Notes under the pieces: generated by a model
Seen by the model: the letters and a program-made list of their open reading frames with translations, nothing else
What the model was told of the DNA's origin: nothing
The model's database searches: none
Assembly: GCA_009922405.1 (NCBI GenBank)
Contig: RFVZ01000005.1
Span: forward strand, 1-23,939
Reading direction: 5' to 3'
Length of the DNA: 23,939 bases
Source: Betaproteobacteria bacterium
GTDB lineage: Bacteria > Pseudomonadota > Gammaproteobacteria > Burkholderiales > Burkholderiaceae_E
Translations under genes and position numbers: made by a program
Shown here: positions 8,335-16,957 of the stretch, piece by piece
Layout of the letters: each line of letters begins with the position of its first letter
Position numbering within the stretch: the stretch's first letter is position 1

Positions 8335-9873
8335 ATGCACAACGACCACGATCACGAAACGATTCGACACGGCGACCGGGCACCCGCATGCAACATGGTT
8401 ATTTTTGGTGGGGGCGGCGACCTCACCAAGCGCCTCCTGATGCCTGCGCTCTACAACCTGTCGCGCACGGGTTTGTTACCCGAGCATTTTTCGCTGATCG
8501 GGGTCGACCGTCTCGAACTGACCAACGAGGCATTTCGCCTGCAGATCGAAGAAGCCCTGCGCGCCTTCGGCAATGACAAGCATTACGCGCAAAAGCTGGA
8601 CGAGCATCACCTGCAAAACCTGCTATCGCGGATCACGTACTTGCAGGGCGATTTCAGCGACCCGGCCTGTTACGCCCGCCTGAACGACCGCCTGCAATCC
8701 AATGCGGCTGCCGAGGCTACTGGTGAGAATGTCGTGTTCTACCTCGCCGTTGCGGCGAGGTTCTTTGCGGGGATCGTTGACCAACTCGGTGCTTCGGGTC
8801 TTGTCACTGAGGGCCCTAACCGCTGGCGTCGGGTCGTGGTTGAAAAGCCTTTCGGCCACGATGTCGAGTCTGCCAAGGCACTCAACAGCCAGTTGCGCAA
8901 GAGCGTTGCCGAGCGTCAGATTTATCGGATGGACCACTTCCTGGGCAAGGAAACCGTCCAGAACATTATGCTGATGCGGTTTGCGAACGGGATTTTCGAA
9001 CCACTCTGGAACCGCGAACATATCGATCACGTCCAGATCACGGTCGCCGAAACCGTTGGCGTCGAGCGCCGTGCGGGGTTTTACGAAACCACCGGCGCAC
9101 TGCGCGATATGGTTCCCAATCACATCTTCCAGCTGCTAGCACTGGTCGGGATGGAACCGCCGGCTGCGTTCACGGCAGATGCGATTCGGACTGAAAAGAC
9201 CAAGGTCCTCACAGCCGTTCATCCTGTCGTGGCCGCGACCGATTCGGTTCGGGGCCAGTACGCTGCAGGATCCCGGGATGAGCAGCCACTGCGTGGTTAT
9301 CGAGCCGAAGACGGCGTTGCACCTGCGAGCATGACCGAGACCTACACCGCGCTCAAACTTCAAATCGACAACTGGCGTTGGGCTGGCGTGCCGTTCTACC
9401 TGCGCACGGGAAAGGCACTGAGCAAACGCAACAGCGAAATCTATATCCAGTTCAAGCGCCCGCCGCTATCGCTTTTCAAAGACACAGCCACAGAGGCCTT
9501 GACGCCCAATGCACTCGTCCTCAAGCTGCAACCCGATGAAGGCGCACAGCTCAGTTTTGGGGCCAAGATCCCAGGGCCAACCATCTCGATCGGTCAGGTT
9601 CATATGGATTTTCACTACGGTGATTATTTCCAGAATGCTCCCAGCACTGGATATGAAACGCTGATCTACGACTGCATGATTGGTGACGCAACCCTGTTCC
9701 AGCGCTCCGATAGCGTGATTGCCGGATGGGAAATCGTCGAGCCGCTACTCAAATACTGGGCCAACGACGCGACCGCCCCCCTGGCCTTTTATGCGGCCGG
9801 TTCGGACGGTCCCGCAGAATCAGAAGCGCTTTTGAAGCAATCCGGCAGGTCCTGGCGCCCCGTGACCGTTTAG
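8335..9873 (+). CDS. zwf: Glucose-6-phosphate 1-dehydrogenase
   Basis: Oxidises glucose 6-phosphate to 6-phosphogluconolactone, the entry step of the oxidative pentose phosphate and Entner-Doudoroff routes, producing NADPH. At 512 aa it has the usual length. Nucleotide-binding GGGGDLTKR is at residues 25-33, VVEKPFGHD at 168-176, the substrate-binding RMDHFLGKE at 198-206, and the catalytic His at 264 in DMVPNHIFQ. The N-terminal stretch rich in His and Asp (MHNDHDHETIRHGD) is not part of the core fold. The ATG at 8335 has no clear Shine-Dalgarno; a 12-bp palindrome occupies that place. The next gene is convergent tadC, 7 bases away, and no 6-phosphogluconolactonase gene is nearby. Confidence 0.97.
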   Translation: MHNDHDHETIRHGDRAPACNMVIFGGGGDLTKRLLMPALYNLSRTGLLPEHFSLIGVDRLELTNEAFRLQIEEALRAFGNDKHYAQKLDEHHLQNLLSRITYLQGDFSDPACYARLNDRLQSNAAAEATGENVVFYLAVAARFFAGIVDQLGASGLVTEGPNRWRRVVVEKPFGHDVESAKALNSQLRKSVAERQIYRMDHFLGKETVQNIMLMRFANGIFEPLWNREHIDHVQITVAETVGVERRAGFYETTGALRDMVPNHIFQLLALVGMEPPAAFTADAIRTEKTKVLTAVHPVVAATDSVRGQYAAGSRDEQPLRGYRAEDGVAPASMTETYTALKLQIDNWRWAGVPFYLRTGKALSKRNSEIYIQFKRPPLSLFKDTATEALTPNALVLKLQPDEGAQLSFGAKIPGPTISIGQVHMDFHYGDYFQNAPSTGYETLIYDCMIGDATLFQRSDSVIAGWEIVEPLLKYWANDATAPLAFYAAGSDGPAESEALLKQSGRSWRPVTV

Positions 9874-9880
9874 TTTTGCT

Positions 9881-10798
9881 TTAGTTCTGCCCGCTGAGCA
9901 TCGGCAAGATCATGTGATAAGTCCTGATGCCTGCGGGTCCCAGAACGACCATACTGATCGCTGGAAAGATGCAAAGCACCAGCGGAAACAACATTTTCGT
10001 CGGAATCTTCGCGGCCGCTTCCTCCGCCTGATTCTGACGTTTGTGGCGCAATTCTTCGGCAAATACGCGTAGCGACTGCCCGAGGCTGGTGCCGAATTTA
10101 TCGGTCTGGGACAACATCATTGCAAACGCGTTCACCTCTTCGACACCCGTTCGAAGGCTGAGGTTCCGCAGAGCTTTTTCGCGACTGTTACCAGCGCGCG
10201 TCTCGAGGTTGAGGAGATGAATTTCCTCCATCATCGCGATGCTGTGAATTCGCATCTCCTCGGCGACTCGCACGAGCGCGGCTTCCAGCCCCAAACCCGC
10301 TTCGACACAGACTAACAGCAAATCCGCCGTATCCGGAAAGTGCTCGAAGATCTCGCGTTTGCGTGAACTCACGGCCAGATGAAGACATAGATTGGGAACA
10401 AAGCAGCCAACCATTGCGCTGACCAGAATTAAAAACAAGCGACTGTTCTCCTCAAACCCCTGACCAGACCCATCCAACATCGAAAAAGTCGCCACTGCGA
10501 AGACCAGCGGCAATAGGGTCTTGGCGGCGTAGAACAGGACGGGCGCATTCTGACTTCGAATCCCCGCATTCAGAAACTTAATCCGCTGCGGCGAGCTCTC
10601 CCAAGGGCCCGACGGAATGGAGAGCTTCGCCAATGGGCCGGCCAACCGAACGACCGTTGGAATCCAGTCGGTTCTGGCCCCGGGCTCGCCCAAATCCTGA
10701 ACCCGACGCTGCGACGCATCGGGTAAGAACCAACGGATCAGCGAAAGGCTAACCAATGTCACCACACAAAAAACAATGCCACCGTAGAGGATCATCAT
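9881..10798 (-). CDS. tadC: Tad pilus inner-membrane platform protein TadC
   Basis: Type II secretion F-domain protein (305 aa) that with TadB forms the inner-membrane platform for Flp pilus assembly. A hydrophobic segment at the very N terminus (MMILYGGIVFCVVTLVSLSL) is followed by two central segments (about residues 90-135) and a C-terminal pair ending near KMLFPLVLCIFPAISMVVLG. The cytoplasmic T2SSF region includes FEHFPDTADLLLVCVEAGLGLEAALVRVAEE and a second helical repeat with FGTSLGQSLRVFAEELRHKR, both typical of TadC. It starts 10 bases after the tadB stop and is the last gene of the pilus locus. The usual next gene, the TPR lipoprotein tadD, is absent; convergent zwf follows instead. 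Confidence 0.92.
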   Translation of the reverse strand: MMILYGGIVFCVVTLVSLSLIRWFLPDASQRRVQDLGEPGARTDWIPTVVRLAGPLAKLSIPSGPWESSPQRIKFLNAGIRSQNAPVLFYAAKTLLPLVFAVATFSMLDGSGQGFEENSRLFLILVSAMVGCFVPNLCLHLAVSSRKREIFEHFPDTADLLLVCVEAGLGLEAALVRVAEEMRIHSIAMMEEIHLLNLETRAGNSREKALRNLSLRTGVEEVNAFAMMLSQTDKFGTSLGQSLRVFAEELRHKRQNQAEEAAAKIPTKMLFPLVLCIFPAISMVVLGPAGIRTYHMILPMLSGQN

Positions 10799-10808
10799 TG
10801 GGAACCTT

Positions 10809-11798
10809 TCAGACTCGGAGTTGAACGATACGGTGAGACCAAAAGGCGCCGATCGCCATCATGACCAGCACTTTGTAAGTCAACTGAACCCCGATCGGAT
10901 CCGTCCACAAAACGCTGATGAATTCGTGATTAACGAACTCCAGCAAACCCCCGAGTGCAAAAGGCAGTAGGCAAAGGACCCAGGCCGACCAACGTCCCTC
11001 GGTACTGAGCACGCGGACCTTGCCGTAAAACTTCAAGCGGTCGCGGATCAAACGACTCAGGTTTTCGAGGACTTCGGACAAGTTGCCACCTGCATCACGC
11101 TGAACCAGCACGGCCACTGCGAAATAGCCCATATCGGTAACCGGCACCCTCGTGGTCAGATTTTCCATCGCATGCTGGATTGAAACCCCAAAATTGATTT
11201 CGTCATGGGTGATCCGAAATTCGAAAGCGATTGGATCGACCACGTGAAGGCTCACCATCTGCAAGGCCTGCGGCAATGCATTGCCAGCCCGCAGTGCGCG
11301 CGCAATGAAATCCAGCGTGTCAGGCAACTGCTCGACGACTCGAGCTAAACGACGGCGCCGGCGAGTCATTACAAAGAGCGCTGGCGAGGCCCCGGCAAAC
11401 GTTGTAAGCGTCCAGTCAATTGCGGTTGTTGGCTCGAGGGATGCCATCGCCACATGCGCCGCCGCCCCCAACCCGACGGTTAGCAATAGCAACCGACTCA
11501 CCGTCCAATCGAGACCTGACTGAACCAGCCATCGATCCAGCAATTGCAATCGCGGGACCTGAAGCAACAAACGCTCGATGGCCGGCACCTCGCTGAGCAA
11601 ATGGTTCTTGAGAACCGCTGACCGTTCGGATAGATCAGAGGCGGCGGAAAGAGCGCGCAGACGGCGGCCCGCCTGCCTGGCGTCGGGTCCCTTATAGGTG
11701 TTCCAGACGAGATACGCGCCCTCAAAAAACAGTACGATCGCTATGAACGCAAGAACTACCACCAAGGGGAAAGCGCCGTTCGAGAGCAGGCTATTCAT
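10809..11798 (-). CDS. tadB: Tad pilus inner-membrane platform protein TadB
   Basis: Partner of TadC in the inner-membrane platform of the Tad apparatus (329 aa). It has an N-terminal membrane anchor (FPLVVVLAFIAIVLFFEGAY), two central membrane segments, the T2SSF domain (LPDTLDFIARALRAGNALPQALQMVS, then GVSIQHAMENLTTRVPVTDMGYF and VQRDAGGNLSEVLENLSRLIRDR), and two C-terminal segments. The frame is open further upstream, but that part lies inside tadA in another frame. The proper start is the ATG at 11798 (MNSLLSNG), overlapping the tadA stop by 8 bases, which suggests coupled translation. Confidence 0.93.
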   Translation of the reverse strand: MNSLLSNGAFPLVVVLAFIAIVLFFEGAYLVWNTYKGPDARQAGRRLRALSAASDLSERSAVLKNHLLSEVPAIERLLLQVPRLQLLDRWLVQSGLDWTVSRLLLLTVGLGAAAHVAMASLEPTTAIDWTLTTFAGASPALFVMTRRRRRLARVVEQLPDTLDFIARALRAGNALPQALQMVSLHVVDPIAFEFRITHDEINFGVSIQHAMENLTTRVPVTDMGYFAVAVLVQRDAGGNLSEVLENLSRLIRDRLKFYGKVRVLSTEGRWSAWVLCLLPFALGGLLEFVNHEFISVLWTDPIGVQLTYKVLVMMAIGAFWSHRIVQLRV

Positions 11799-13215
11799 AG
11801 CGAAGACTTGAATCAAACAACGCGTCGGGCAGATCAACCCCGGCGTTACGCAATTTCTCGGTAATCTTCGGTCGGAGCCCAGTCGCCATAAAGTGGCCAA
11901 CGGCTTTCCCACGCGCATCGACGCCAGTTTGCTGATACGCGAAAATTTCCTGCATGGTGACGACGTCCCCCTCCATCCCGGTAATCTCCTGAATGCTGGT
12001 GATCTTGCGCTGGCCATCGGCCAGTCGGTTCGCTTGGATCACCACCGAAATTGCAGAAGTAATTTGTTGACGCATCGCCTTGAGCGGCAGATTTAATCCG
12101 GCCATGCTGATCATGTTTTCAAGACGGGAAATCGCGTCCCGCGAGTTGTTCGCATGAATTGTCGTCATTGATCCCTCATGCCCGGTATTCATCGCCTGCA
12201 GCATGTCGACCGCCTCGGCGCCACGCACCTCCCCCATCAAAATCCGGTCAGGTCGCATTCGGAGAGCGTTCCGCATGAGCGCACGCTGATTTACCTCGCC
12301 CTTCCCTTCAATGTTCGGCGGACGCGTTTCGAGTCGGATGACATGCGGCTGCTGCAGCTGTAATTCCGCCGCATCTTCGATCGTCACGATCCGCTCAGTT
12401 TCTGGAATGGTCCCAGAAAGAATATTCAGTAAGGTGGTCTTGCCAGAGCCTGTACCGCCCGAAATGATCATGTTGACCTTGGCCCTGGCAAGCCCCTGAA
12501 GTAAGGTCGCCATCTCGGTGGTTAATGAACGGTGGGTCTTCACTAGATCATTCATCTTGAGAGGGATCGCTGCAAAGCGCCGGATTGAGACCGTTGGTCC
12601 ATCGAGCGCAATCGGTGGGATGACGGCATTCACACGAGACCCGTCGGGCAAACGGGCATCGACCATGGGGCTTGACTCATCGATACGGCGTCCCACTCGG
12701 GATACGATCTTGTCAATAATTCGAAGCAAATGCTGATCATCGGTGAAACGAACTTTGGTGAGCTCGAGGCGGCCGTGGCGCTCAACGTAAATCTGACGAT
12801 AGCTATTGACCAAAATGTCAGAAACCGAGGCGTCCGCCATCAGGAGCTCCAGGGGGCCGAGCCCGAGCATTTCATTCTGAATATCACGCACCAACATCCG
12901 ACGTTCTGCATCGTTGATCGGTGCGGGGTTTTCCTGGAGTAGCCAATCAACCTGTGTGCTTATTTCGCGGCGCAGCTGAAGCTCGGTCATCGACTCAAGA
13001 GACGCCAGGTCCACCCGTTCGAGGATCTGCAAGTGCAACCGACTCTTGATCTGAATGTAGGCCTCTACGTCGGAGTCGGCGGCAGAAACGGAACTCGTTT
13101 GCGGCGCAGTCGCACTCGCACTCGCACTCGTATTCGCAGGCGCCAGGTCGTGGGCGATCGGCTTAGCACCGTCGCGACGACCCGTTAAAAGGTCCCTCAA
13201 ATCGAGCATACCCAT
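11791..13215 (-). CDS. tadA: Tad pilus secretion ATPase TadA (CpaF)
   Basis: Hexameric VirB11/GspE-type ATPase powering Flp pilus assembly, on the cytoplasmic face of the inner membrane. It is 474 aa. A low-complexity N terminus (residues 29-48, Ser/Ala/Thr-rich) precedes the N-terminal domain. ATPase motifs are complete: Walker A GGTGSGKTT (253-261), Asp box EDAAEL (280-285), Walker B ILMGEVRG (325-332) and His box HEGSMTTIHAN (346-356). The ATG at 13215 has a GAAGGG-like site about 10 bases upstream. The gap to cpaE is 65 bases, the largest between cpaC and tadC. The Ser/Ala stretch is encoded by a CGCACT hexanucleotide repeat near 13111-13128. Confidence 0.96.
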   Translation of the reverse strand: MGMLDLRDLLTGRRDGAKPIAHDLAPANTSASASATAPQTSSVSAADSDVEAYIQIKSRLHLQILERVDLASLESMTELQLRREISTQVDWLLQENPAPINDAERRMLVRDIQNEMLGLGPLELLMADASVSDILVNSYRQIYVERHGRLELTKVRFTDDQHLLRIIDKIVSRVGRRIDESSPMVDARLPDGSRVNAVIPPIALDGPTVSIRRFAAIPLKMNDLVKTHRSLTTEMATLLQGLARAKVNMIISGGTGSGKTTLLNILSGTIPETERIVTIEDAAELQLQQPHVIRLETRPPNIEGKGEVNQRALMRNALRMRPDRILMGEVRGAEAVDMLQAMNTGHEGSMTTIHANNSRDAISRLENMISMAGLNLPLKAMRQQITSAISVVIQANRLADGQRKITSIQEITGMEGDVVTMQEIFAYQQTGVDARGKAVGHFMATGLRPKITEKLRNAGVDLPDALFDSSLRYE

Positions 13216-13280
13216 TGCAGTGAATCCCTTCAGAGTGGTTGATTCCCGGGCTCGAGTGACGCGCTGAGAGTTCGGGCATC

Positions 13281-14441
13281 CTAAAATTTCAGCAGGCGGC
13301 TGAGCAGCCCACCCGATATTGGTTCGGGTTTGGGCAATAGGGCCTGAGCCCAGTCACTGATCGCTTTCGACACCACCCCGGACGGGGCGATCGCGGCGAG
13401 GGGTTGGCCTTGGTTAATAGCATCCGCTACATCCCTGAACCCATTCGGTACCGTACGGATCCGGTTGGGTCCGAGACTGGCCCGCAGATCGTCGAGCCCG
13501 ACCTCGGCGCCTCGACCAAAGCGGTTCACGACCACTTCGACCTTCTCGGAGACGTAGCCGAGCGACCGGAACACCGTCAGGACCCTCTTTGCATTGCGGA
13601 TATAGGGCAACATAGCCTGCAGAACCAGATAGATCTGGTCTGCCCGATCAAGCGCTCGAATGGTCAGATCATCGAGGGTTCGATTCAGATCAAGAACCGT
13701 AAAGTCGTACTCCTCGACCGCAATATCCAAAATGGCATTCAAATGTTCTGAGCTCACCAGAAGCGCTTGAGCCGGATCTTCAGGCGCAGCGAGGATCGAA
13801 AAGTGGTTTGAAACCTTCACGGTCGACGCATGCAATAAAGAAGCATCGAGGCGGCTAATGTTGCGTGCAATTGCCGCGATATCGCTCGACTGGGCCTGAT
13901 CATGGATGGTCAGGATGGCCTCCCCAAACTGCAGATTCAGGTCTATGAGCAACACCTTCTTACCGCCTGATCCGAGCTGATGAGCCAGATTAGTGGACAA
14001 AAACGTCGCACCGCTACCGCCTTTACTCGATACAAAGGCAATGACCTGCCCACTACGCTGCCGGATCCGCAAACCAAGTTTGGTCTCCACCCGACTAACC
14101 GCTGCCTCAACAGTTTCCCGGCTGGCACCCGCCACTAGTACCTCGCGGATACCAACCCGCATCGCCTGAATCAGAAAATCAGGATCTTGCTGACCACCAA
14201 TCAGAATGATCGCCATCCGTGGATATTGATCGGTCACTCGCTCAACAACAGACAACGATCCGGAGTCCAGATTTGAGCATTCGACCAAGATCACATCGGG
14301 TTGGTCGTGATCGGCCGCCAGCCTCAAGTCCTGGATCCCACCTTCTTGTCGGGTGACCACGCGCCCGCGATCGCCCCGTTCAAGATGTTCGCAAACATCC
14401 TCAAAAGCCTGCAGACGGGACGATATCAAGACAATTTTCAT
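13281..14441 (-). CDS. tadZ: Tad pilus localisation protein TadZ/CpaE
   Basis: MinD/ParA-like protein that places the Tad machine, usually at a pole. The 386-aa protein has an N-terminal receiver-like domain (residues 1-120) in which the strand that normally carries the phospho-Asp reads VILVECSNLD, so phosphotransfer is unlikely. An ATPase domain begins at residue 132 (GQVIAFVSSKGGSGATFLSTNLAHQL). Its deviant Walker A has Ala where the second Lys normally sits (K140-GGSGAT), a substitution common in CpaE/TadZ. Later landmarks are VLLIDLNLQFG and DFTVLDLNRTLDD. It starts 19 bases after the preceding TadE-like gene. The C-terminal LLSRLLKF could be an amphipathic membrane-targeting helix. Confidence 0.92.
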   Translation of the reverse strand: MKIVLISSRLQAFEDVCEHLERGDRGRVVTRQEGGIQDLRLAADHDQPDVILVECSNLDSGSLSVVERVTDQYPRMAIILIGGQQDPDFLIQAMRVGIREVLVAGASRETVEAAVSRVETKLGLRIRQRSGQVIAFVSSKGGSGATFLSTNLAHQLGSGGKKVLLIDLNLQFGEAILTIHDQAQSSDIAAIARNISRLDASLLHASTVKVSNHFSILAAPEDPAQALLVSSEHLNAILDIAVEEYDFTVLDLNRTLDDLTIRALDRADQIYLVLQAMLPYIRNAKRVLTVFRSLGYVSEKVEVVVNRFGRGAEVGLDDLRASLGPNRIRTVPNGFRDVADAINQGQPLAAIAPSGVVSKAISDWAQALLPKPEPISGGLLSRLLKF

Positions 14442-14460
14442 ACTGGGATCCGGATGGGGA

Positions 14461-14895
14461 CTAACTACAGGCGATTGAGGCAGCCGTAATGTCCTGTCTC
14501 ATCACCTCACGCGGCGAATAAGTCGAAAACGTAGGCATCGCGATCGCTGCGAGCGGCCCCTGCCCAAAAAGGGGTGAAATCCACTGGTAGTTGAGACTGG
14601 TAATCGTGAGGTTCACGCCTTCGCAGGTGCTGACCGTGCAACCGACTGGGCTCCAGGTCAGATTGATGTCCTGGATCTGGGGCAAGATTCGCTGCATCCG
14701 AAGCAGAACGTTCGCCTTGTTTGCGGTGTCATCGCAAATCGCTGCATAGCGCGCACCATCTCGAGACGCCTCGTTCGCCGCACCCCAAATAAAAAGCATT
14801 CGCGTGAAATCGAGGATGCCGAACAAAAACATCCAAAGAATTACCAGGATCAGGGCGAACTCAACGGCGGTGCTCCCCGAGACGCGGAATTTCAA
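14461..14895 (-). CDS. TadE-like minor pseudopilin (second copy)
   Basis: Small pseudopilin-like protein (144 aa) with an N-terminal processing and membrane segment: after Gly7 comes STAVEFALILVILWMFLFG, with Glu at mature position 5 as in TadE/TadF. Prepilin peptidase would be expected to cut after Gly7. The remainder is periplasmic, with Cys residues in CDDT, GCTVSTCEG and near the C terminus. The likely start is TTG at 14895, overlapping the stop of the preceding TadE-like gene by 4 bases (TTGA); no in-frame ATG lies close enough. It may play the TadF role, but I cannot separate TadE from TadF by sequence alone. Confidence 0.85.
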   Translation of the reverse strand: MKFRVSGSTAVEFALILVILWMFLFGILDFTRMLFIWGAANEASRDGARYAAICDDTANKANVLLRMQRILPQIQDINLTWSPVGCTVSTCEGVNLTITSLNYQWISPLFGQGPLAAIAMPTFSTYSPREVMRQDITAASIACS

Positions 14896-15323
14896 AGCGC
14901 GCTTCGCATCGAGGCGCTGATATCACCAAAGATTACGCTGCCAAATGAAACTCCAAATACAGACGCAAACAATGACTTGAACGGGTAGGCCTGAACGGTC
15001 AGGGTGACAACGTTTGTCGTCGGATTTGAGCCCACCATCTGCCAGACAGGATTGGCTACCCGGGCAAGGCTTAGGCCCGGAGCCAGCGCTGGTCCGGTCC
15101 CAGTCGTATTGCCAAAAACCACCAGATTCTTGGCTTCAGATGTTTTCGAATTGGGGGTCCGAGTGGCGAGATAGCGGGTCGCATTTCGAACCGACTTGAC
15201 CACCGTGTTGTACTCAAGGATTGCCCGACCAAACTCGGTTGTCACTAAGGTCAGCAACAGCAGAATCGGCAACAGTAAGGCCAACTCAATCGCAGCGGTA
15301 CCCTTGGGGCGAGCCTTCAACAT
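14892..15323 (-). CDS. tadE: TadE-like minor pseudopilin (first copy)
   Basis: TadE-family minor pseudopilin (143 aa) of the Tad pilus. The N terminus MLKARPKG is a short basic leader, followed by TAAIELALLLPILLLLTLV, with Glu at position 5 after the Gly8 cleavage site. In the mature region, FGRAILEYNTVVKSVRNATRYLATR is characteristic of TadE. The ATG at 15323 has GAGG 8 bases upstream. It lies between tadG and a second, shorter-spaced TadE-like gene. The paralogue pair is normal for Tad loci (TadE plus TadF). Processing by the CpaA encoded in the same locus is inferred. Confidence 0.9.
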   Translation of the reverse strand: MLKARPKGTAAIELALLLPILLLLTLVTTEFGRAILEYNTVVKSVRNATRYLATRTPNSKTSEAKNLVVFGNTTGTGPALAPGLSLARVANPVWQMVGSNPTTNVVTLTVQAYPFKSLFASVFGVSFGSVIFGDISASMRSAL

Positions 15324-15347
15324 AATTGGTGCCTCACAGCTGATTCC

Positions 15348-16616
15348 TCATTGAACCAGGACTGGAACGGTCGCTGCCGAGGCCCCGCCGACCGCCCCAT
15401 TACTGGAACAAGGACTATTCGCGGCGCCGGCGTTGCCAATGAATTCGACCTGGATGTCCACGGTTGGACTCGACATCGGTTGCAAAAGCAACATGCAGGC
15501 AAAGTCGACGACCTTGGAACTTGCGTTGATGATGGGGACTGTAACGATCCGCCGGCTGTGGCCGAGTCGCTGATGTTCGCCCGCCATTGCAGGCGTTGCC
15601 AAGGTTTTGTAACCGCCACTCATGCGCAAACCGGTGACGGCATCGCCATTGCCAACACTGGTCCCGGTGTTATCGTAAGAGGCGAAAGAAAGTTGCTTGG
15701 CTTTGAAATTATCCGCGGTGCTGTGGCAGCTGTTCAGCGGTTGGCCGCTATAGGCGTTTTGAGGCGCTGCATTCTTCCAGTTTGTAGGCGTGTAGGCATA
15801 TCCCGTCGTGTCTGGATGGTTCACACTCGGCCCCGGATCACCATTCTTGTAAATGCCAAAACGAGCATTCCAGACGTCTGAGACACTCTGCTTCGCACCC
15901 GGTTTTCCCACGGTATCGCCCACCTTGACGCCGCAATAACCGGGTTCAGCCAGTTCGAGCGCTGCCTCGCTGGCCGAGTTGCTTCCATCCAGGTTGTTCC
16001 AGCCCATCTGACCTGCACCAGGCGTTTTTTGGCCCATGACGGTGATCCATTCACCAACCTGAAATCCGTAGTTGGGTGACGCCCCCCCGGATTTTGCAAT
16101 CAGGCCTAGCGGAATCGGGCAAGTCTTTTGAGTACCCGCTCGCCTCGCAACCGCCAATGCCCCGACGCTATTGGTTCCGGCATAGGCCGCGTGACTGTTC
16201 CCGACAGAAGCGCCCATCGCCTGGATCAACCACATCCGGACGCCGTTCTGCTGATGATTACATTGTGCATACTGGGCGTTTGCTGGGATGGTCGTCACAG
16301 AATAGGTAACGTCCCGAAACGTAATCTCAGAGGTGATCAGTTTGTTTTGGCCCCCCCAGGTGCCGGACTGGAAATCGACCCGATTGAGATTACCCGCTGT
16401 AAGACCTGCGCTTGATGCTCGTGTGAGTGCATCGGTAGCGCCGTCGAGTTCCTGCGCCGCCGCGAGCGCGCAAGCGTCAACCGAGGTTTGCAATTCGTCC
16501 CTTGCGACAAACAAGTGACCGAAGTCGAGGGCGAGTCCCATGAACCCCAACAGGAACAGCATTGAGAGGGCGACAACGACGACAACAGCTCCTCGCTGTC
16601 GAATTCGAGACGTCAT
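15348..16616 (-). CDS. tadG: TadG-like pilus assembly protein
   Basis: TadG-family protein (422 aa) anchored in the inner membrane with a large periplasmic part. The N-terminal segment RQRGAVVVVVALSMLFLLGFMG followed by LALDFGHLFVARDELQTSVDACALAAAQELDG is the Tad domain signature (PF13400). Unlike TadE there is no Glu at position 5 after the Gly, so processing is doubtful. The remaining 350 residues show no motif I recognise beyond extracellular-type Gly/Asn/Ser richness; the C terminus is Ala/Val-rich. The ATG at 16616 has GGGAG six bases upstream and follows the lipoprotein stop by 2 bases. TadG is thought to act with TadE/F in pilus assembly or anchoring. Confidence 0.88.
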   Translation of the reverse strand: MTSRIRQRGAVVVVVALSMLFLLGFMGLALDFGHLFVARDELQTSVDACALAAAQELDGATDALTRASSAGLTAGNLNRVDFQSGTWGGQNKLITSEITFRDVTYSVTTIPANAQYAQCNHQQNGVRMWLIQAMGASVGNSHAAYAGTNSVGALAVARRAGTQKTCPIPLGLIAKSGGASPNYGFQVGEWITVMGQKTPGAGQMGWNNLDGSNSASEAALELAEPGYCGVKVGDTVGKPGAKQSVSDVWNARFGIYKNGDPGPSVNHPDTTGYAYTPTNWKNAAPQNAYSGQPLNSCHSTADNFKAKQLSFASYDNTGTSVGNGDAVTGLRMSGGYKTLATPAMAGEHQRLGHSRRIVTVPIINASSKVVDFACMLLLQPMSSPTVDIQVEFIGNAGAANSPCSSNGAVGGASAATVPVLVQ

Positions 16617-16618
16617 CT

Positions 16619-16957
16619 CTATCTCCCGAAGTTACCCCCAAGATTGATGACGTTGACCGCCGGTGGTTGCACCTTGAAAGTGTTTTGGTAATGAATAAGC
16701 GCTTCTCGGGCGGATTTTCCGTCCAACCCAGCCACAAGATCCGGGACGGAACCTGCGTCGGGCGAAATCGTCATTGCAAGCTTTGCTTCGCGCACCGCCA
16801 TCCCAAATTTCGCGTCATAGTTGGGCGTGGCGGGGGCACAGCCTGCGCTGAGGCCAGGCAGGGCCATGAGACCCATGAGCCCCATGAGGCCCGTCAGACG
16901 GGTACCGAGCGCTCGAGTGCGCAGCGGATTTTTTCGTAAATTCATGATCGTTCTCAC
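16619..16957 (-). CDS. Small Tad-locus lipoprotein
   Basis: Short exported protein (112 aa from the GTG at 16957; 108 aa from the ATG at 16945). A basic leader and hydrophobic stretch with GLMGLMGLMALPG end in a lipobox, LSAGC (Cys40 in the long form), so lipid modification and outer-membrane anchoring are likely. The mature part has ATPNYDAKFGMAVREAKLAM and DLVAGLDGKSAREALIHYQNTF, resembling small lipoproteins found between rcpA and tadG or tadZ in other Burkholderiales Tad loci. Its function is unknown; a pilotin or secretin-assembly partner like CpaD/RcpB would fit the location, but this is inference. The GTG overlaps the cpaC stop (GTGA), which favours coupling. Confidence 0.78.
   Translation of the reverse strand: MRTIMNLRKNPLRTRALGTRLTGLMGLMGLMALPGLSAGCAPATPNYDAKFGMAVREAKLAMTISPDAGSVPDLVAGLDGKSAREALIHYQNTFKVQPPAVNVINLGGNFGR

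Noticed and set aside
11799..12017. 73-codon N-terminal extension of tadB
   Set aside because: Overlaps tadA in another frame and gives an Arg-rich sequence before the natural membrane anchor; the ATG at 11798 fits.
14007..14027. Loss of the second Lys in the TadZ Walker A as an inactivating mutation
   Set aside because: KGGxGAT is a recurrent form in the CpaE/TadZ family and not a defect specific to this gene.
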